Shown here in pieces: positions 46,095-58,910 of a stretch of 64,000 nt of DNA. Every line of letters begins with the position of its first letter. Within the stretch, counting starts at the first letter, position 1. Under the pieces are notes generated by a model that was given only the letters and a program-made list of their open reading frames with translations, was not told the origin of the DNA and searched no databases. Position numbers and translations under genes: made by a program. The stretch covers positions 49,774,001-49,838,000 of the forward strand of contig LS997565.1 in assembly GCA_000469685.2 (NCBI GenBank), given 5' to 3'. This stretch comes from Haemonchus contortus. Taxonomy: Eukaryota > Nematoda > Chromadorea > Rhabditida > Trichostrongylidae.

Positions 46095-48742
46095 TCACTT
46101 GTGTTTTCAAAACATTTCAATGTGTCTGACTAAATCCCTGTTTTGAAGCTTCTGAATAAAAACCTCTTTCAGACCATACGTTTCCTAACATACACACACG
46201 TCGTCCATCTTCGAATTTTTTTTCCTCTGGAAATTCAGAATTGGCCATTTTTATTTCAGTAGCCATGGACATATTCTATTTCAATATTCCTTGGATAATT
46301 GATGAAGAGGATTACAACTGCAGTGGCCGTACACTATCAGAATGGCAAAGCAGAGGCTCGGAGAACCACGTGCAAGGAATCTACTTCGCAGTGACAGGAA
46401 TAGTTTTTGTGGTGAGTTTGACAAATTGGCAATTGAATCTAGTTCTATACACTAAAACAAGCGAAAACTGAACAACCTTTAAAACAAGAAAAACGGTAAT
46501 CTATGAAAGGAAAATTGTAGTTTGTAGGACTCTTCATTAGCTTTATGGCCCTCAGCCTGAAAGACTATTTCAGAACCAGAAGCAGTATAATGGCTCAGGT
46601 GGCGCTTTTTGTACCCGAATTGCCACTGACAACTGCAGACTTTTCTTGGCGAAAAGGGCGATTTTTTTTCTGGGACTTTCGCCATGTAAGCGAAAATCCC
46701 CGTGAGGACCTACGCGTTTGCTAGGCGACAGAATCTCAATCCAACAGTATCCCAATCCGTTTGTGAACCCTTAAAGAGAATGGTGCAGTGATGGTGCTCG
46801 ATCAAAAGCGGCGAGATTCCTTCTGAGGTCAACTATCATTGACATATATTGAGGTGAACTCTTCTCTATGGTCACTCCACTTGATTCCACGATTGTTGGG
46901 AAGCTCAACCCTTTCTGCATTTTTGTAGTTTTCACTAGTGACCTGAGAAGTCCATTGTCACCAAGGCATTGGGGTGAAGGTGCTATAACAACCTAAGTAA
47001 AAGCTCAAAATCAGGTTCAGGAAAAAAGGCTAAGAAATGCGCACTAGTTATTCATTTCAATTTTCTTAAGAGTTTACAAAAAAAAGTGTTTGAAAAAAAA
47101 TTTAGATACTCAATACGATGGGTCTAATTGGAATGGTGAAGGCAAAATTGCTGACCACCCTTGTTATTGCCTTATGTTCTTCAACGGAATCATTGACCTG
47201 ATGGATATCATTGCTGGCTCTCTTATCCCAGCATACTTTCATTTTGTGAGTAGTATAGTATTCGATACTTACGTGAACTTCTTCAGTAATGCCCAAGAAC
47301 TCTTCTTTAGCTTCAAACTTCATGATAGGGAAGCCCATGATAGGTACCCTATCCCATGCAACTGCATGTGTTGTTCAAGGACTAAGAACTTAGTAATGAC
47401 TGGGAAGAGATTACCATTGATCCATATTAATCAGCGGCTCGAGTTCACAATTGATCCATGTAATCGAACTGCTCAAGTTTGGTTTTTTCATGAGCACAAT
47501 TAATTGAGCTAAGGGTGTCCATAAGCGTGAGTTGTGTTTGATCCGAGTCTATATTACATGATATTGGTGTAGTATGCACCTTTACACATCATTTCCAATC
47601 TCCTTTTGAGTGTCTTCCGCTTTACATTACCAAAAGCTTACCTTAGTTCCAAAGAAAAGGAGTATGGGTTCACCGGCATAGTTAGGAGTTGTTCGGCCAC
47701 TTGAATACTATGACACAATAGAAAAACGAGTTTCTATAATAAAATATTCTGAGTTATCGAAGTTATTATGAACAGATGAAAAATTCTTTTATTAAGACTG
47801 GAGCCGTTTTTTGTTCTTCGTTCGCTCTCTCGAGGTTTAGTGGCTTCTTTGCATGGTGTGAGTTTGTCTAATCGAATATTACTTGAAAGAAGCTATGAGA
47901 CGTGGAATCAAATGAATTTCAACTGTGCATATGCTCCCATAGCTTAAGAAAGGACCTATGCATTGTCCTTCCAATCAGAATTTTAGTGGCTTCTGGAAGT
48001 TGGCTGTGATTTTTCGACGTTGTTAGAGGCCCAAACCACGACAAAAATAATTTCCGAGATATCCTACTGAGATTGATCCGAGGCACCCAAATATGCCGTA
48101 TGAGGGACTTTCAGACTGGAAAATGGACGAAACAGGGCGTGATTAGGGTTAAAAGGTTGTATTCACTGCATGTCACACCCAACGGTGGCCATAATTGGCC
48201 ATTGTAACGAATGGGAAAGAATTTATATAGGAATTCTTCATGGACTATTACCTGGCTTACCTGCTCCACGAGATTCGTCAATGTAATTGAATGCCGAGGT
48301 CAGACGATCCTCCCTATATATGCTTGGGACACCATTGCCGACTGGTGTAGGTAATGGATATGAATGACAGCCTCGGTCGCTCTAGGTGGAAGGGTCTCCT
48401 TCGTATTTTTAACCTTCCAGTACTATGATCATTTATGTTTATCTTTTGTGCTAGCTCTACTAGCAGGTTAGGGTGATATTACTTACTCAATATCCTCGCT
48501 CCCCTGCGATTTGCGTAATTATCTGTGGATGAATGGACTCATCTCGGAAACTACAATAATTAATATTATAATATTGCCCTCGTAAGACGCGTGAAATGGC
48601 ACATATGAATAGATAAGCGAATAAAGCAAAGGAATGCAAATTTCTTGTCAATTTTGGCTGGTTTCGAAACGCGAAATTGATTTCCTACTGCTCTGATAAA
48701 ACTTGTTTCGTTATCGTCAGGCAAAGGGTGAAGTAGATACTA

Positions 48743-50419
48743 TTAGGGTGTCCCAAAAGTTTTGAGAAAATTTATTTCGTTTGTTCAACACAAAAATACT
48801 ACAACAAAAAGGTGAGATCAGTAATCGAGATAGTGGCCCTCTTTAGCCACGACGTCCCTCCATCGACTGAGCAGAGCACTGATGCCATTCATCCAGAAAG
48901 AAGAAGGGCGTGAAGCGATCCATTCATCCACTGCATGTTTGACCTCCTGACGATTGTTGAATTTTTTCCCTTTCGTGTAGGCCTCCAGGCTTCTGAAAGC
49001 ATGGTAGTCACAAGGACTGAGATCAGGTGAATATGGGGGGTGGGGCAGCCAGGTAATTCCAAGCCTTTCCAGCTCCTCAGCCGTCGACTTAGTATGATGT
49101 GGTCGAGTGTTGTCCATCAAAATCAAAAACTTTCCCTGCATTCGGTGTGAAACTGGGGCTCAAGACACCATCTCCCGCAGCTGCTCGCAGAATACCCTTA
49201 CAGTCACAGCAGTGCCCTCAGGTAGGATCTCATAGTAGAAAAAGCCGGCGGAGCATAAGAAGAACGAGATCGTATTCTTTTCGACGTGTTCCCCACGCTT
49301 GGCAACGGCTTCTGGCCTTATGACGATTGGTAGCCACTGCAACTTCCTGTATGGATTATCATAAGGAACCCACTTCTCATCCTGAGCGATGATGAAGCTC
49401 GTCCAATCCACCGTTCGCTTGCGGTCGAGTAGCTTCCGACACACATCGACCCGCACCTGACGCTCGCTCTCAGTCAAGGTGTGGGGGATGATTGCAAGAA
49501 TTGCTGCGCGAAAGCGACGTCTGCGTAGGATGTCGAGGATGGTGGAACGGGGAGCAGAAGTCGTCCTCTCCATTCCTCTCAAGCTTTGAGAAGGATTGCT
49601 TTGGACGGAGGTTAAGGGTGTGGTGCGATTCACGCGCCGATATAATGAGGTCATCGGACAAAACACGCTAAAACATCATTCTTACCATCATAACGGAAGT
49701 TATAAGGACTTATAAGTAGAATAAGTAAAGAAATTACCAACTATGCACGTTTACAGATGGATTGCGTTTACTAGGATCGAAAAAATTAAAGTTATTCTTA
49801 TTTTGAACGTTTGACTAGTAAATTGTTGACCTATGAGGTGAATTCTCAGTCTGGAAGGTGCTTTTTTGCTATAGTAAAGAGATTTGCTCTAATTCATGGA
49901 GAAGCCGTGGACTACTGTAAATTTATTTGGTCCATCTCAACAGAAAGGTACTGAAACGGTGCTGCGTGCGCGATGACCTCATTATATCGGCGCGTGAATC
50001 GCGCGCCCCCCGGAGGTTAAGACAATTTCGGTCTTGGTGGAACGTGGACGTCCGCTCCGTGGCACTTCGTCGAAGTGAAACTCTCTCTAGAGAAGTGGCC
50101 GTACCACCTATAGCAGGTGGCGAGGGATGGCGCAGTACTGCCCAGCGATGACTGCAATTCATTCCGCTCTTGAGTGGCGGAGTGACCAGATCGGTAGTAG
50201 TGAAGCAGAAGGCGCCTGTAGTCGTGTCAGTCGAAAATAATTCAAATGTTGATAACTCACTTCCAAAGATAAAGTGCAATACTGTTCTCTTGTTATGATG
50301 ATCTGCTAAGCGTACCTCTTACTGACCTTTTCTCCGTGGCTCTGCCTTGGCGCTTTCTTGCGCAGCATGGTTGCGAAATACATGACCGAAATTTTCTCAA
50401 AATTTTTGGGACACCCTAA
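48743..50419 (-). mobile_element. mariner (DD34D) transposon in intron 3 of gene E
   Basis: 1677 bp. Inverted ends TTAGGGTGTCCCAAAAGTTT / TTAGGGTGTCCCAAAAATTT continue for about 31 bp with one mismatch. TA duplicated at 48741-48742 and 50420-50421. It is about 350 bp longer than a usual mariner because of an internal insertion or inversion near 49667-49971. The right end lies about 60 nt before exon 4 of gene E. Confidence 0.92.
48818..49666 (-). pseudogene. mariner transposase, broken by one stop and N-terminal damage
   Basis: One frame is interrupted by a single TGA at 49160-49162. All three catalytic Asp are visible: DEKWVPYDN, LMDNTRPHH and SPCDYHAF, the last two separated by exactly 34 residues (DD34D). 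The N-terminal helix-turn-helix region is garbled across frames between 49930 and 50280 (pieces like GHSATQERN and CYRWYGHFS). The transposase normally cuts and pastes at TA; this copy cannot make a complete protein. Confidence 0.88.
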
Positions 50420-51083
50420 TAGTTCTGAATTTCATCCACTCCAGTAATACAACTTACAAACTGCTTTTTTTTTTCAAGGTGTATGGGCTGGAGCCTCATT
50501 AAACTGTATGGTGCTGGCTTTGAATCGTGTAATTGAAATGATTCCTTCTGCAAAGGCTCTCCGCTTCTTGTTCAAAGGTCAGGTTGCGGTTCTATTTCAG
50601 TTGTTGTACTTGCCTTCCATAAATTTATTCTAGGTAAGCTGCTATACTTGTGGATGGTCGTGATAACAGCATATATGGTATTCTCACCATTCATTAACCG
50701 CCCTCATCCTTTCAATACCGCGGTTTCTGCTTTTATTAGTTCACCAATGATCACAGACGATGCCGTCAAAGTAAGTTAAATGATGTGGTCTGCTACAGCT
50801 CAGAAAATGTGCTATTACGATACAATTATTTTTGGCTTGTCCTCGGGATTGCACTCCACGGGATTGTTGAAAGAAATTCTGAATCACTATTGAAATTGAC
50901 TGTCGAAACTTTTCAGACATGAGTGGAGGAAACAGAAATGATGTGAGGTGTCTATACATACCACACCTGTCAAAAGCAAAATGTGGGGAAAACTCTAGGG
51001 TGATACGGGCCCACGTAGAAGAGACAAAATGGTCTTTTCAAAATACAGAAGCTCGATGCTCAGGAGAAGCGATGTCTCCGAGT

Positions 51084-53060
51084 CTCGGGTAGGGACTGAC
51101 AAGGAAGGTCTTTCAGGGCGTGGGACGCTTTTTGAAAATGGTTTTTTGCATGGTATAGGGGCATGAGCACTGAGTATAAAACTATGGTTCATTTCCGCTA
51201 AATGGCCTTCTGAATGCCAAAAAACGACTGAAAACGATTTTGTCAGAAACCGCCGTTTTAACCCATTCAGCGTCGTTTGTTTCATTCATGGCGTCGACTT
51301 TCCGTACAGTAGAAGGCGCCAGTTGACTACGCATCGAAAATAACGTGAAAGGTAGCCAAAAAAGGGGGTCACATGTTGAAAAGTGCGGGGAAGTTTCATA
51401 TAGCCTCTCCACGGTTAAGCTGCCAGCAGCGTCGGATGGTGTGGTGGATAGCGATGTGGACTTCGAGGAACGACGACTAGGATGGGTTGGTGGTTCGGAA
51501 TACCCGGGCTTTTCCGCTTTTGCATTTTATGCTGCCACCTCCAGATTGGCTCCATATTGCACCAGGACCAAAGCAAGTGCCTGACTGGTCATGGTCGTGA
51601 CCAGGACCACCCAGGCACATAACCTCTACAGGCCGTTGAACTTCTTGTGTGACGCACTATCAGTGATCAGTGAAGGAGCTTCAAGGCTCAACACTCCCAG
51701 TCCTCCGTTCCTACCTCCGAATCCTCCTTTCCTCCCCCCCCCTCCCCTTCCTCAACTTCCTCACGTAGTTTGTAGTCAAAAAACTCGATATCACATCATC
51801 TGGTCTTCGGACATTGTATGGACATGGCACAGTCCATACAATTCTTTGAATGGTATGGACAGTGATGGTTTGATTGTTGTTCTATTTCGACGGAATTCCT
51901 TCAAAACTGATGGAAGGCTCATCTAATTCCGATGATTTCACCGTTTTTTACCCTAGCGTTGATCTCGCGCCGTTGAAGGGTTTTTGTCCACTATTCTGGT
52001 TGGTCATCTCCATTTCCTTCTCTCCTCACGATCAGTCACTCATCTTCTGTAGTCACCTCGACTTCAGCGATGTCCTTCTTGTTCGTGTCCTGCCAGCCCT
52101 TCACACGGACGCAAGTTAGGGGATCGTAGGTTGGGAACGGGTATCGCCGAAACCCTTCATCTAGTATTCATCTAGTGATCCAGCGCTAGAATGATTCCCT
52201 TCAGGGCTGACAGCTTTTCATATCAAGCCTAATGCTCATGGATGCTTCAGCAAGAAGATGAATTGAATGAGAGTCTGATTGGTTCTCCCTCAGGAGTCCG
52301 CAGTGGACTCCTAGAGGAAGGTCGGAATCGGAAACCTGTTGTCTTTGCATTGACGAACGAGGTCGAGGACAACTTCCATCAAATAGGAACCATATTATAG
52401 GGTTCGGACCCCCCCCCCCCCATTACAACACTTATTAAGAGGCACCTTTATACTCCTGGGAGTGTGAAGCCTGGTAGCCCCTCCACTGATAGCGCTCCAC
52501 ACAACAAATTCTGACGGTTTGTGGAGGTGTGCCTGGCTGGTCCTGGGCACGACCATGACCAGTCAGGCACTTGCTTTGGCCCTGGTGCAATATGGAGCCA
52601 ATCTGGAGGTGGCAGCATAAAATGCAAAAACGGAAAAGCCCGGAGATTCCGAACCACCAACCCAACCTAGTCGTCGTTCCTCGAAGTCCACATCGCTATC
52701 CACCACACCATCCGACGCTGCTGGCAGCTTAACCGTGGAGAGGCTATATGAAACTTCCCCGCACTTTTCAACATGTGGCCCCCTTTTTTGACTACCTTTC
52801 ACGTTATTTTCGATGCGCAGTCAATTGGCGCCTTCTACTGTACGGACAGTTGGCGCCATGAATGAAACAAACGACGCTGAGTGGGTTAAAACGGCGATTT
52901 CTGACAAAATAGTTTTCAGTCGTTTTTTGGCAGTCAGAAGGCCATTTAGCGGAAATGAACCATAGTTTTATACTCAGTGCTCATGCCCCTATACCATGCA
53001 AAAAACCATTTTCAAAAAGCGTCCCACGTCGTGAAAGACCTTCCTTGTGAGGGATGTGAT
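51084..53060. mobile_element. large foldback element in intron 5 of gene E
   Basis: Two arms of about 600 bp in inverted orientation (51084-51705 and 52452-53060) flank a centre of about 745 bp. Shared landmarks: GCATGGTATAGGGGCATGAG, CCGTTTTAACCCA, TTTCATATAGCCTCTCCACG and ATATTGCACCAGG. Each arm holds the same open stretch of about 79 codons (51345-51584 + and 52563-52802 -), most likely incidental. No transposase recognised. Confidence 0.8.
52409..52421 (-). repeat. poly-C tract, C13
   Basis: A pure run of 13 C in the central part of the large foldback element. Confidence 0.95.
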
Positions 53061-54167
53061 GGTGTAATGAAACCATGTAGTGAGGGGGAGGAGGTGTTTC
53101 GGACAACCAACGTTGGAGACATCAAACGCTAAGAGCGCAAAAAGAAAACCAAAGCCAATGTTCTGGAACGAAATAAGAACTTGAACGGTTTCCCCAACAA
53201 CTGTATTACTTGTTTCAGAATCTCTGATTGACTTTTTATACAAATGTGTGAAAGAAAAATTTGTCTAATACAAAGGAGAACCGATCTCCGAGGGTTCTTG
53301 CCGTCTGTTCGTAGCTTACTTGCTCATCGGGCTTTCTCTGTTGTTCTACAAGTAGGAATTATAGAAAAGAGAAATTCTAGATCCTTCACTCAAGCTTTCA
53401 TAAGAATTTTCTAGGAAGCAGCACATTACGATACACTCCTGCTACCGATCCACAATATCACTGTCGTGGTGGTAATATTCGGTCTTTATTCTATTCTTTG
53501 TGGATACGTTATCAAAATGCGCCGTATTGCAAAACTAGGCACCTACAAGTTGCAACTACAGGTATGTGCTATGATGCTAGCTGTAGAAAGAGACAAAGTG
53601 TACACCAAAGGACTAGGAGCAAATTAGTCAATTTACTACTACTGTGGGAAACATATTCTCGAAAAATTCGCTCGATTTTCCAACAAGCACAGGTTTCGGA
53701 AAAAAAGTCGCCATGATGTCGTGAACTCAACCACATATCTTCCCCAGAGGAGTTGAACCTCTGTCGCGCAGGGGCGCGACGCCCCGCTCCCCGCACATAC
53801 TGCGCGCTGAGGAGCGGCGTCGACGTCGGCGTTAGTGTTTTGTTGTGGGACGCTCTCGCCCTTTTGCCACAAAGGAAGTTTGCTCTGGCCCTCGCAGCCC
53901 CTGTGCGAGCGACGTTCCTACGATACGACCTAAGCCGTGCACAACCTGACTTTAAATTAATCAGAACGAATGGAGTATTTCACGTCGTGTGCACCGGCTG
54001 CGATGTTACACATTCAACATAGTATCCATACTAGTTGTCTGAACAGCATAGATCGAAAAGGTAAAAGAAGTCCAACATGTAAAGAAGAACAATCAAACAT
54101 ATTATACTACAATAATGAGGAGCAGACGCGGGCTTCCACAGCCGAAGATCACTACGTTGTGGACCAT

Positions 54168-54182
54168 GGGGGGGGGGGGGGG
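54168..54182 (+). repeat. poly-G tract, G15
   Basis: A pure run of 15 G at the outer edge of the left arm of the foldback at 54168-54440. The right arm shows GGGGTGTGGG at the matching place. Confidence 0.95.
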
Positions 54183-54440
54183 ACGGAACTTACGTGCGTC
54201 CGAGGATGCGCGCGGCAAATTGCGCGACGAAGTGCGTGGTGATTCGAACAACTGTGGCGCCTATCAATGGGGCCCAAATTTGAAGTAGAGTAGATCAGTA
54301 GTATCAGCTAACCCTACTAATCTAGTGTACTTCAAATTTGGGCCACAATGATAGGCGCCAGAGTCGTTCGAATCACCACGCACTTCGCCGCGCAATTAGC
54401 CGCACGCATCCTTGGACGCACGTATGTACCCACACCCCGG
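54168..54440. mobile_element. foldback element in intron 6 of gene E
   Basis: Arms of about 110 bp (54183-54290 and 54325-54432), for example ATTGCGCGACGAAGTGCGTG against its complement at about 54380, around a loop of about 40 nt. Diverged relative of the element at 39457-39697 in the equivalent intron of gene D. The GC-rich stretch just upstream (53730-53900) is unlike its surroundings and unassigned. Confidence 0.75.
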
Positions 54441-55828
54441 CGGCGAAAGTAGACACTGATGCTGCATAGGCCGCGGCACGCGTCTACTCTGGCAGAAGCG
54501 CAGGAGGTCACGCGCAGGACGTCGACACGCATTTCGCGCTGAGACCCCAGGGCGCCCTACCAGGTGTGGTCCTTTAAAAAGTCGGGCGTAGACCACGACA
54601 ACCTCCGATCACTTAATAAAATTAGGTATATGCTGACATACCATTTTTGTCACACTATGTCGAAATGGATCATATAAGAGCAGCCCTCAGGTCCGGGAAC
54701 TTCTCCCCTAACACGGCGTCGCACACGCCGCACCCGCCGCTTATCACAAGATTGCGATGGAAGATTGGAGCTCGCAATTTGTAAGGTAGGGAGTCCTTTA
54801 ATTATTTGAATTGGCTGGCCGCTCTTTTTAATTCCAATGCGGTCTTGATCGTCGTTTATATAGGAGGAGTCATTTAAATTGATCAAGTCTAATAAACATA
54901 AAAATTGAAAAGAAACAGAAGGAAAAACGATAAAATCCAATGAAAAAGCAAGCCAGTCAAGGAAAAATATCGCGTCCTATCGATTGGCGGGAGGCGGGGT
55001 GAGTACGGTAATCGCAGTGACATTTGCCGCATGCCGCAAGGGAGAATGCCGCGATAGGGGAGAAGTTCCGTTACCCGCAGCCCTCAGATGAAGGTTGAGA
55101 TCCTTGGTAAGATAACAGCCAGGGTGCTTACTTGATTTAGACGGTTCGTAGGTGATGACATCTCCCGAACCATAACGGAATCGATTGCACATTATAAGGG
55201 GTTTCCTACTGCATAAGGCTCGAATAACTGCCAGCTCAAAAATTTTTTGTCGAATCCATCCGATTTTCCAGCCCTTACTGAAGAACTTGGGAAACTCTAC
55301 AAATGCGGTTGTTTCTTAATCTGTCCCGGGCAGTTGTCCCAAAACAGTTCGAAATCCTGCTGAAGTGTTATGAAATCCTCCTAGAATCAGTTATTCAGAC
55401 GCTTCGGAAGTCCAGGCCAGGATGATCGGTGTGTGAACGATGATGCCAGCTTTAAGCCTGTTGTTGATTGGAGTTACTTAATGATTTCATTGCAGTTGTT
55501 CATTCAAGTTCTTATGATATGTTCGACAACCACTATGACAGCGCTTTTGTACTCTTCAATGATATTTTTTACAGTATCACGTAGCGTTGCCATTGCAGCG
55601 AATGTATTATGGCAGCTGAGTCACGGTATGTTACTTCGTCTATCGAATCCTATAGGATTAAGACACTTTCCGTTTGTAAATAGAAGCGATCCACATCGTT
55701 TTCCTCCACTTTCGTAAGGAAGCTATGAACAAGATTCCCTGTTCGACGAATCTGAAACCTAAATTTCAGCGTTCCATGCGTAATGCTCTTGACCATCACA
55801 TTGCTGCAATCCCATGCATCTAGTCTCC

Positions 55829-56499
55829 TTGAAGGCACAGTTCGCGGTAAAAATGATTCCTGAGTTCTCCTCCTAGGAATACCCAGTGGCCCTTAAAGGT
55901 AACAGGAAGGACGCTGTCGAGTCCCAAAACTCAACAGCTAGGGCATAGCGGGAGCCTCTCTAACGAATCGCCCGGAGTTCCCGCCCCTCGATCGATGTCA
56001 AGTCGGACGAGTGTAGAGGCGATACAGATAGCAATATTCGTTCTAGAATCCACACTCAATGAGCTGATTGCCGAGTAATGAGACGATGATTTTTCCCATT
56101 CCTCTTTTCTCTATTATTCGTTTTGCTGCTGCTATCCCTTGTTCGATTTCCACCCCGAGAGGCTGAAAAAGTTAGGCTACTTCCGATGTTACTGGAGTTT
56201 TTTGTTAACTTATGCTAATGAGTAAATGAATTTTTGTTCACCGGTATAGCTATTCGCACCAGGATCCACACGTACGCAATGACAGGCATTGTATAGCTCG
56301 TCCAAACGCCCCATTCTTCTTTATTTTTCCGGTCTCATTCTCGTCCAGCCCCCTTTTAGACGATTTTTCGAAACTCTTTCCCTTGTTGGAAACACCGATT
56401 CACGCAGTATCTTCGCCTTCATCGCACTATTTTCCATCTTATCTTCCATTTTTCGTCACAATCAGGATTATCTAAAATTATCGTGAACTGTGCATTTAA
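55829..56499. repeat. MITE-like element, family M2
   Basis: Ends TTGAAGGCACAGTTCGCGGT and ATTATCGTGAACTGTGCATT; about 670 bp, in intron 7 of gene E. Confidence 0.6.
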
Positions 56500-56705
56500 T
56501 CGTGTATATACCAAGGTTTATCAGTGCTTACACTTATGACGTAAAGTGAGCTGCTAACCAGTGAGTGCCTGCACTACTCGGAATCCCATACATACATAAA
56601 ATTCCGACTTTCCTTTCTCTGCAATGACCATAACACTCTTGTGATAACTCTGTGTTGTGATATAGTTGTGCAGTAGATAAGTGCTCGTGTAATTATGAGC
56701 AAATA

Positions 56706-58006
56706 CAGGGTGGCTGAAAAGTATAGGACGCCGCATTTGTAAGCGTAACTTCAAAGATAGAAACCAGAGACACAAATAAACTTAATGAGGAATAGAGCAG
56801 AACTACAAAATTATTTAGGACGGCGGGTGTCCAAAGTTCGATCCTTTTCCTCTTACACAGGCCTTCAGACTCTCGATGACTAAATCGACCGTACGCCGCA
56901 GGTAGTGGACGTCGATATCGTCCCACGCCTTCTGAAGCGCCAACTTCTGAGCGTCAAACGTGCGGTAGGAGCGTCCTACGATTTCGCTCTCCAAGTAGCC
57001 CCATACAGAGAAGTCCACTGAATTGAGATCTGGCGGAGAGGAAGGTCAGATGTCTTTACCTCAGTGACCGGGGAAGTGCGCGTCCAGTACGACTTTTGTC
57101 GACTTCGAGGCATGAGGAGAGGCCAAATCTTACTGATGGACGAATGATCGGTTACGAAAGTGTTCAGTGATCCAGGGTAGCAGAGCGTCCATTAAAACTA
57201 CCTTTTGGTTGACCTCGGAGTTGATTTTCACATTTCCGGTCGATGAAGACCAAAGATATTTTGCTTCCTGATGTCTACCCGGCCCAAACCATAACACTTT
57301 TGGAAGATAGCCTGCTGTGCACAAGACAACGTTTCAGGGACCTGGTGTCAGCTTTTGACAACAACTTTCTCTGGTTTTGACGGATCGGATAGTGTTCTGC
57401 GGTGAAAATTTTCCCATCGGTCCAGATCACGTCAGAGATGCGGCGCGCACTGAGCTCTCAAAAAAGTTTTTTGCATTTTATCAGTCGACTTTGCTTGGAC
57501 TGCTCTGAATGAAATTGTCCTCGACGAAGCCGATAATGTTCAGCTTGAGGTCGCGTTTCGCAATTTTCTGGATGGTTTGATGGCTGATGTTTAGGTCAGA
57601 GGCAATCCGATTCATGCTGACTCCATGGTTGCGGGTGATCCTCTTCCTGGTGGCGTCACGAAACCTCGGTGTGTTCACTGTTCCCGATCGTTCTCTTTTT
57701 GGCATCGCACAGGCTCGTTCTCGACTCCTGAGAGCAGCGGCAACATTCCGTACGGTCGGAGAGGGAACACCGAGTCGTCTCACAATGTCGCAGATTCTGA
57801 AACCTTCTCTGAGCAGCTTCTCGATAGTGGGTCGATGCGCACAAACTTTCCGAGCGATTGTTCGGGCGAACGGTCAATCGAATGACTTATATGGATCCTT
57901 GTACAGAACCAAAGCTTTCTAAAAGTCCAACAAGATTCTGAAAATACCCATTGGCAGGGTGCCAGCAAGCGTCAAACGGCGCGTCCTATACTTTTCAGCC
58001 ACCCTG
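56706..58006 (-). mobile_element. Tc1/mariner-superfamily transposon in intron 7 of gene E
   Basis: 1301 bp. Inverted ends CAGGGTGGCTGAAAAGTATA... perfect for 26 nt; TA on both sides (56704-56705, 58007-58008). It ends 76 nt before exon 8 of gene E. The minus strand carries a damaged transposase. Confidence 0.9.
56815..57800 (-). pseudogene. transposase of the 56706-58006 element, damaged
   Basis: Readable pieces on the minus strand in order: helix-turn-helix MNRIASDLNISHQTIQKIAK (about 57560), VIWTDGKIFT (first catalytic Asp, about 57400), SVMVWAG (about 57290), FVHQ-stop-DLASPHA (second Asp region broken by a stop, about 57130), PSSPPDLNSVDFSVWGYLES (about 57000) and the C-terminal KAWDDIDVHYLR. 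The pattern fits the maT-like branch of Tc1/mariner. Frameshifts and a stop make it inactive. Confidence 0.75.
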
Positions 58007-58207
58007 TAGTTTTCAAGAAAGAGTGTAGCCTTGTGTTCATGCCTCTTCCTTTATCTATGCTGCATACGAGCACCACATTCAGGCTTCCATGCAATCGTCT
58101 ATTTATGCCTAAATCGAGATATAAGTCACGAATTGTCGAAAATGTTCACCAGGAGGAGGAAAATAAGTACGCTGACGGTAATGAACGCTGCTGCAGCACG
58201 ATCTTGA

Positions 58208-58910
58208 GAACTGCTATCGAGAACGTGGATGCAGTAGGTCCGATGGAACTTCCATTGCTTAGATTCCGGACGAATTCGGAACACCTACATACCATAAGGA
58301 ATGCTGATATGATTCTGAAATAACATTACATTATTGGGATTATTAAAAATCGTGAAAATCGTCGATAAAGCATAACAGTTGTTTAGTTGATTTTTCTTAA
58401 TCTTTCATAGGGGCTGTGCACATGCCCCGATATTCTATGATAACCTTAGAAATAAAAAAAAACAGTGGGTGTTTTGGATGAAGAGCAGCAGAGCAGTTAT
58501 CCAAAACCTAAGTATTTGTGATTTCCTTCTTAAATGCCTTCACTGGTGACTTTGCCGATGAATTCCATACTGTCGTGAGAAGGCGCTTGCTCTATCAGAT
58601 AGTTCAAAACTGAACGCAGCCAACATCAAAAACTCCTTCCATATAGGAAAGTTGCAACAAGAAGGTAACAAAAAGCAGCAGGAACACCTGAGTATTAGAT
58701 TGTTTCGAGATAATTGCCGTATGATTCCTTCTGCTCCACTGATGTGGTTTTCAACCAAACGCATGGACCTTGATGAACATCAGCATAATCATCACATTTG
58801 TCGCTACGTTTTCATCTCATGAAAAAAAGTATGGGAAACGGCATTCAGCGATAGCAAAAGGAGTTCTCCGTCCAGCAATGCTCTAGATTACGAAAATTGT
58901 CGTCTTTTCT
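58208..58910. other. 3' flank of receptor E, nothing recognised
   Basis: No exon or repeat I can assign. Confidence 0.5.

Larger units (their letters stand above)
46265..58207 (+). pseudogene. SRT-family chemoreceptor, gene E (all 8 exons, 1-nt frameshift in exon 2)
   Basis: Exons: 46265-46411, 47106-47245, 47797-47857, 50479-50577, 50634-50770, 53415-53561, 55496-55625 and 58083-58207 (TGA). All have the family length except exon 2, which is 140 nt instead of 141. Compared with D, one base is missing near 47150-47156 (CTGACCACCCTTGTTATTGC), which throws the frame before TM2. Everything else is well kept: DYNCSG start, TGAVFCSS, VWAGASLNCMVLALNR, SPMITDD, KLQLQ, QLSHG-FHAIVYLCLNRDISHE. Either a very recent pseudogene or a sequencing error in an active gene. 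A TTTCAG acceptor lies 5 nt before the ATG. Introns contain at least five mobile elements, stretching the gene to 12 kb. Confidence 0.85.

Noticed and set aside
51345..51584. 79-codon ORF (and its mirror at 52563-52802) as a possible small gene
   Set aside because: It is duplicated only because it sits in both arms of a foldback; no domain, no start context, and the arms are otherwise non-coding.
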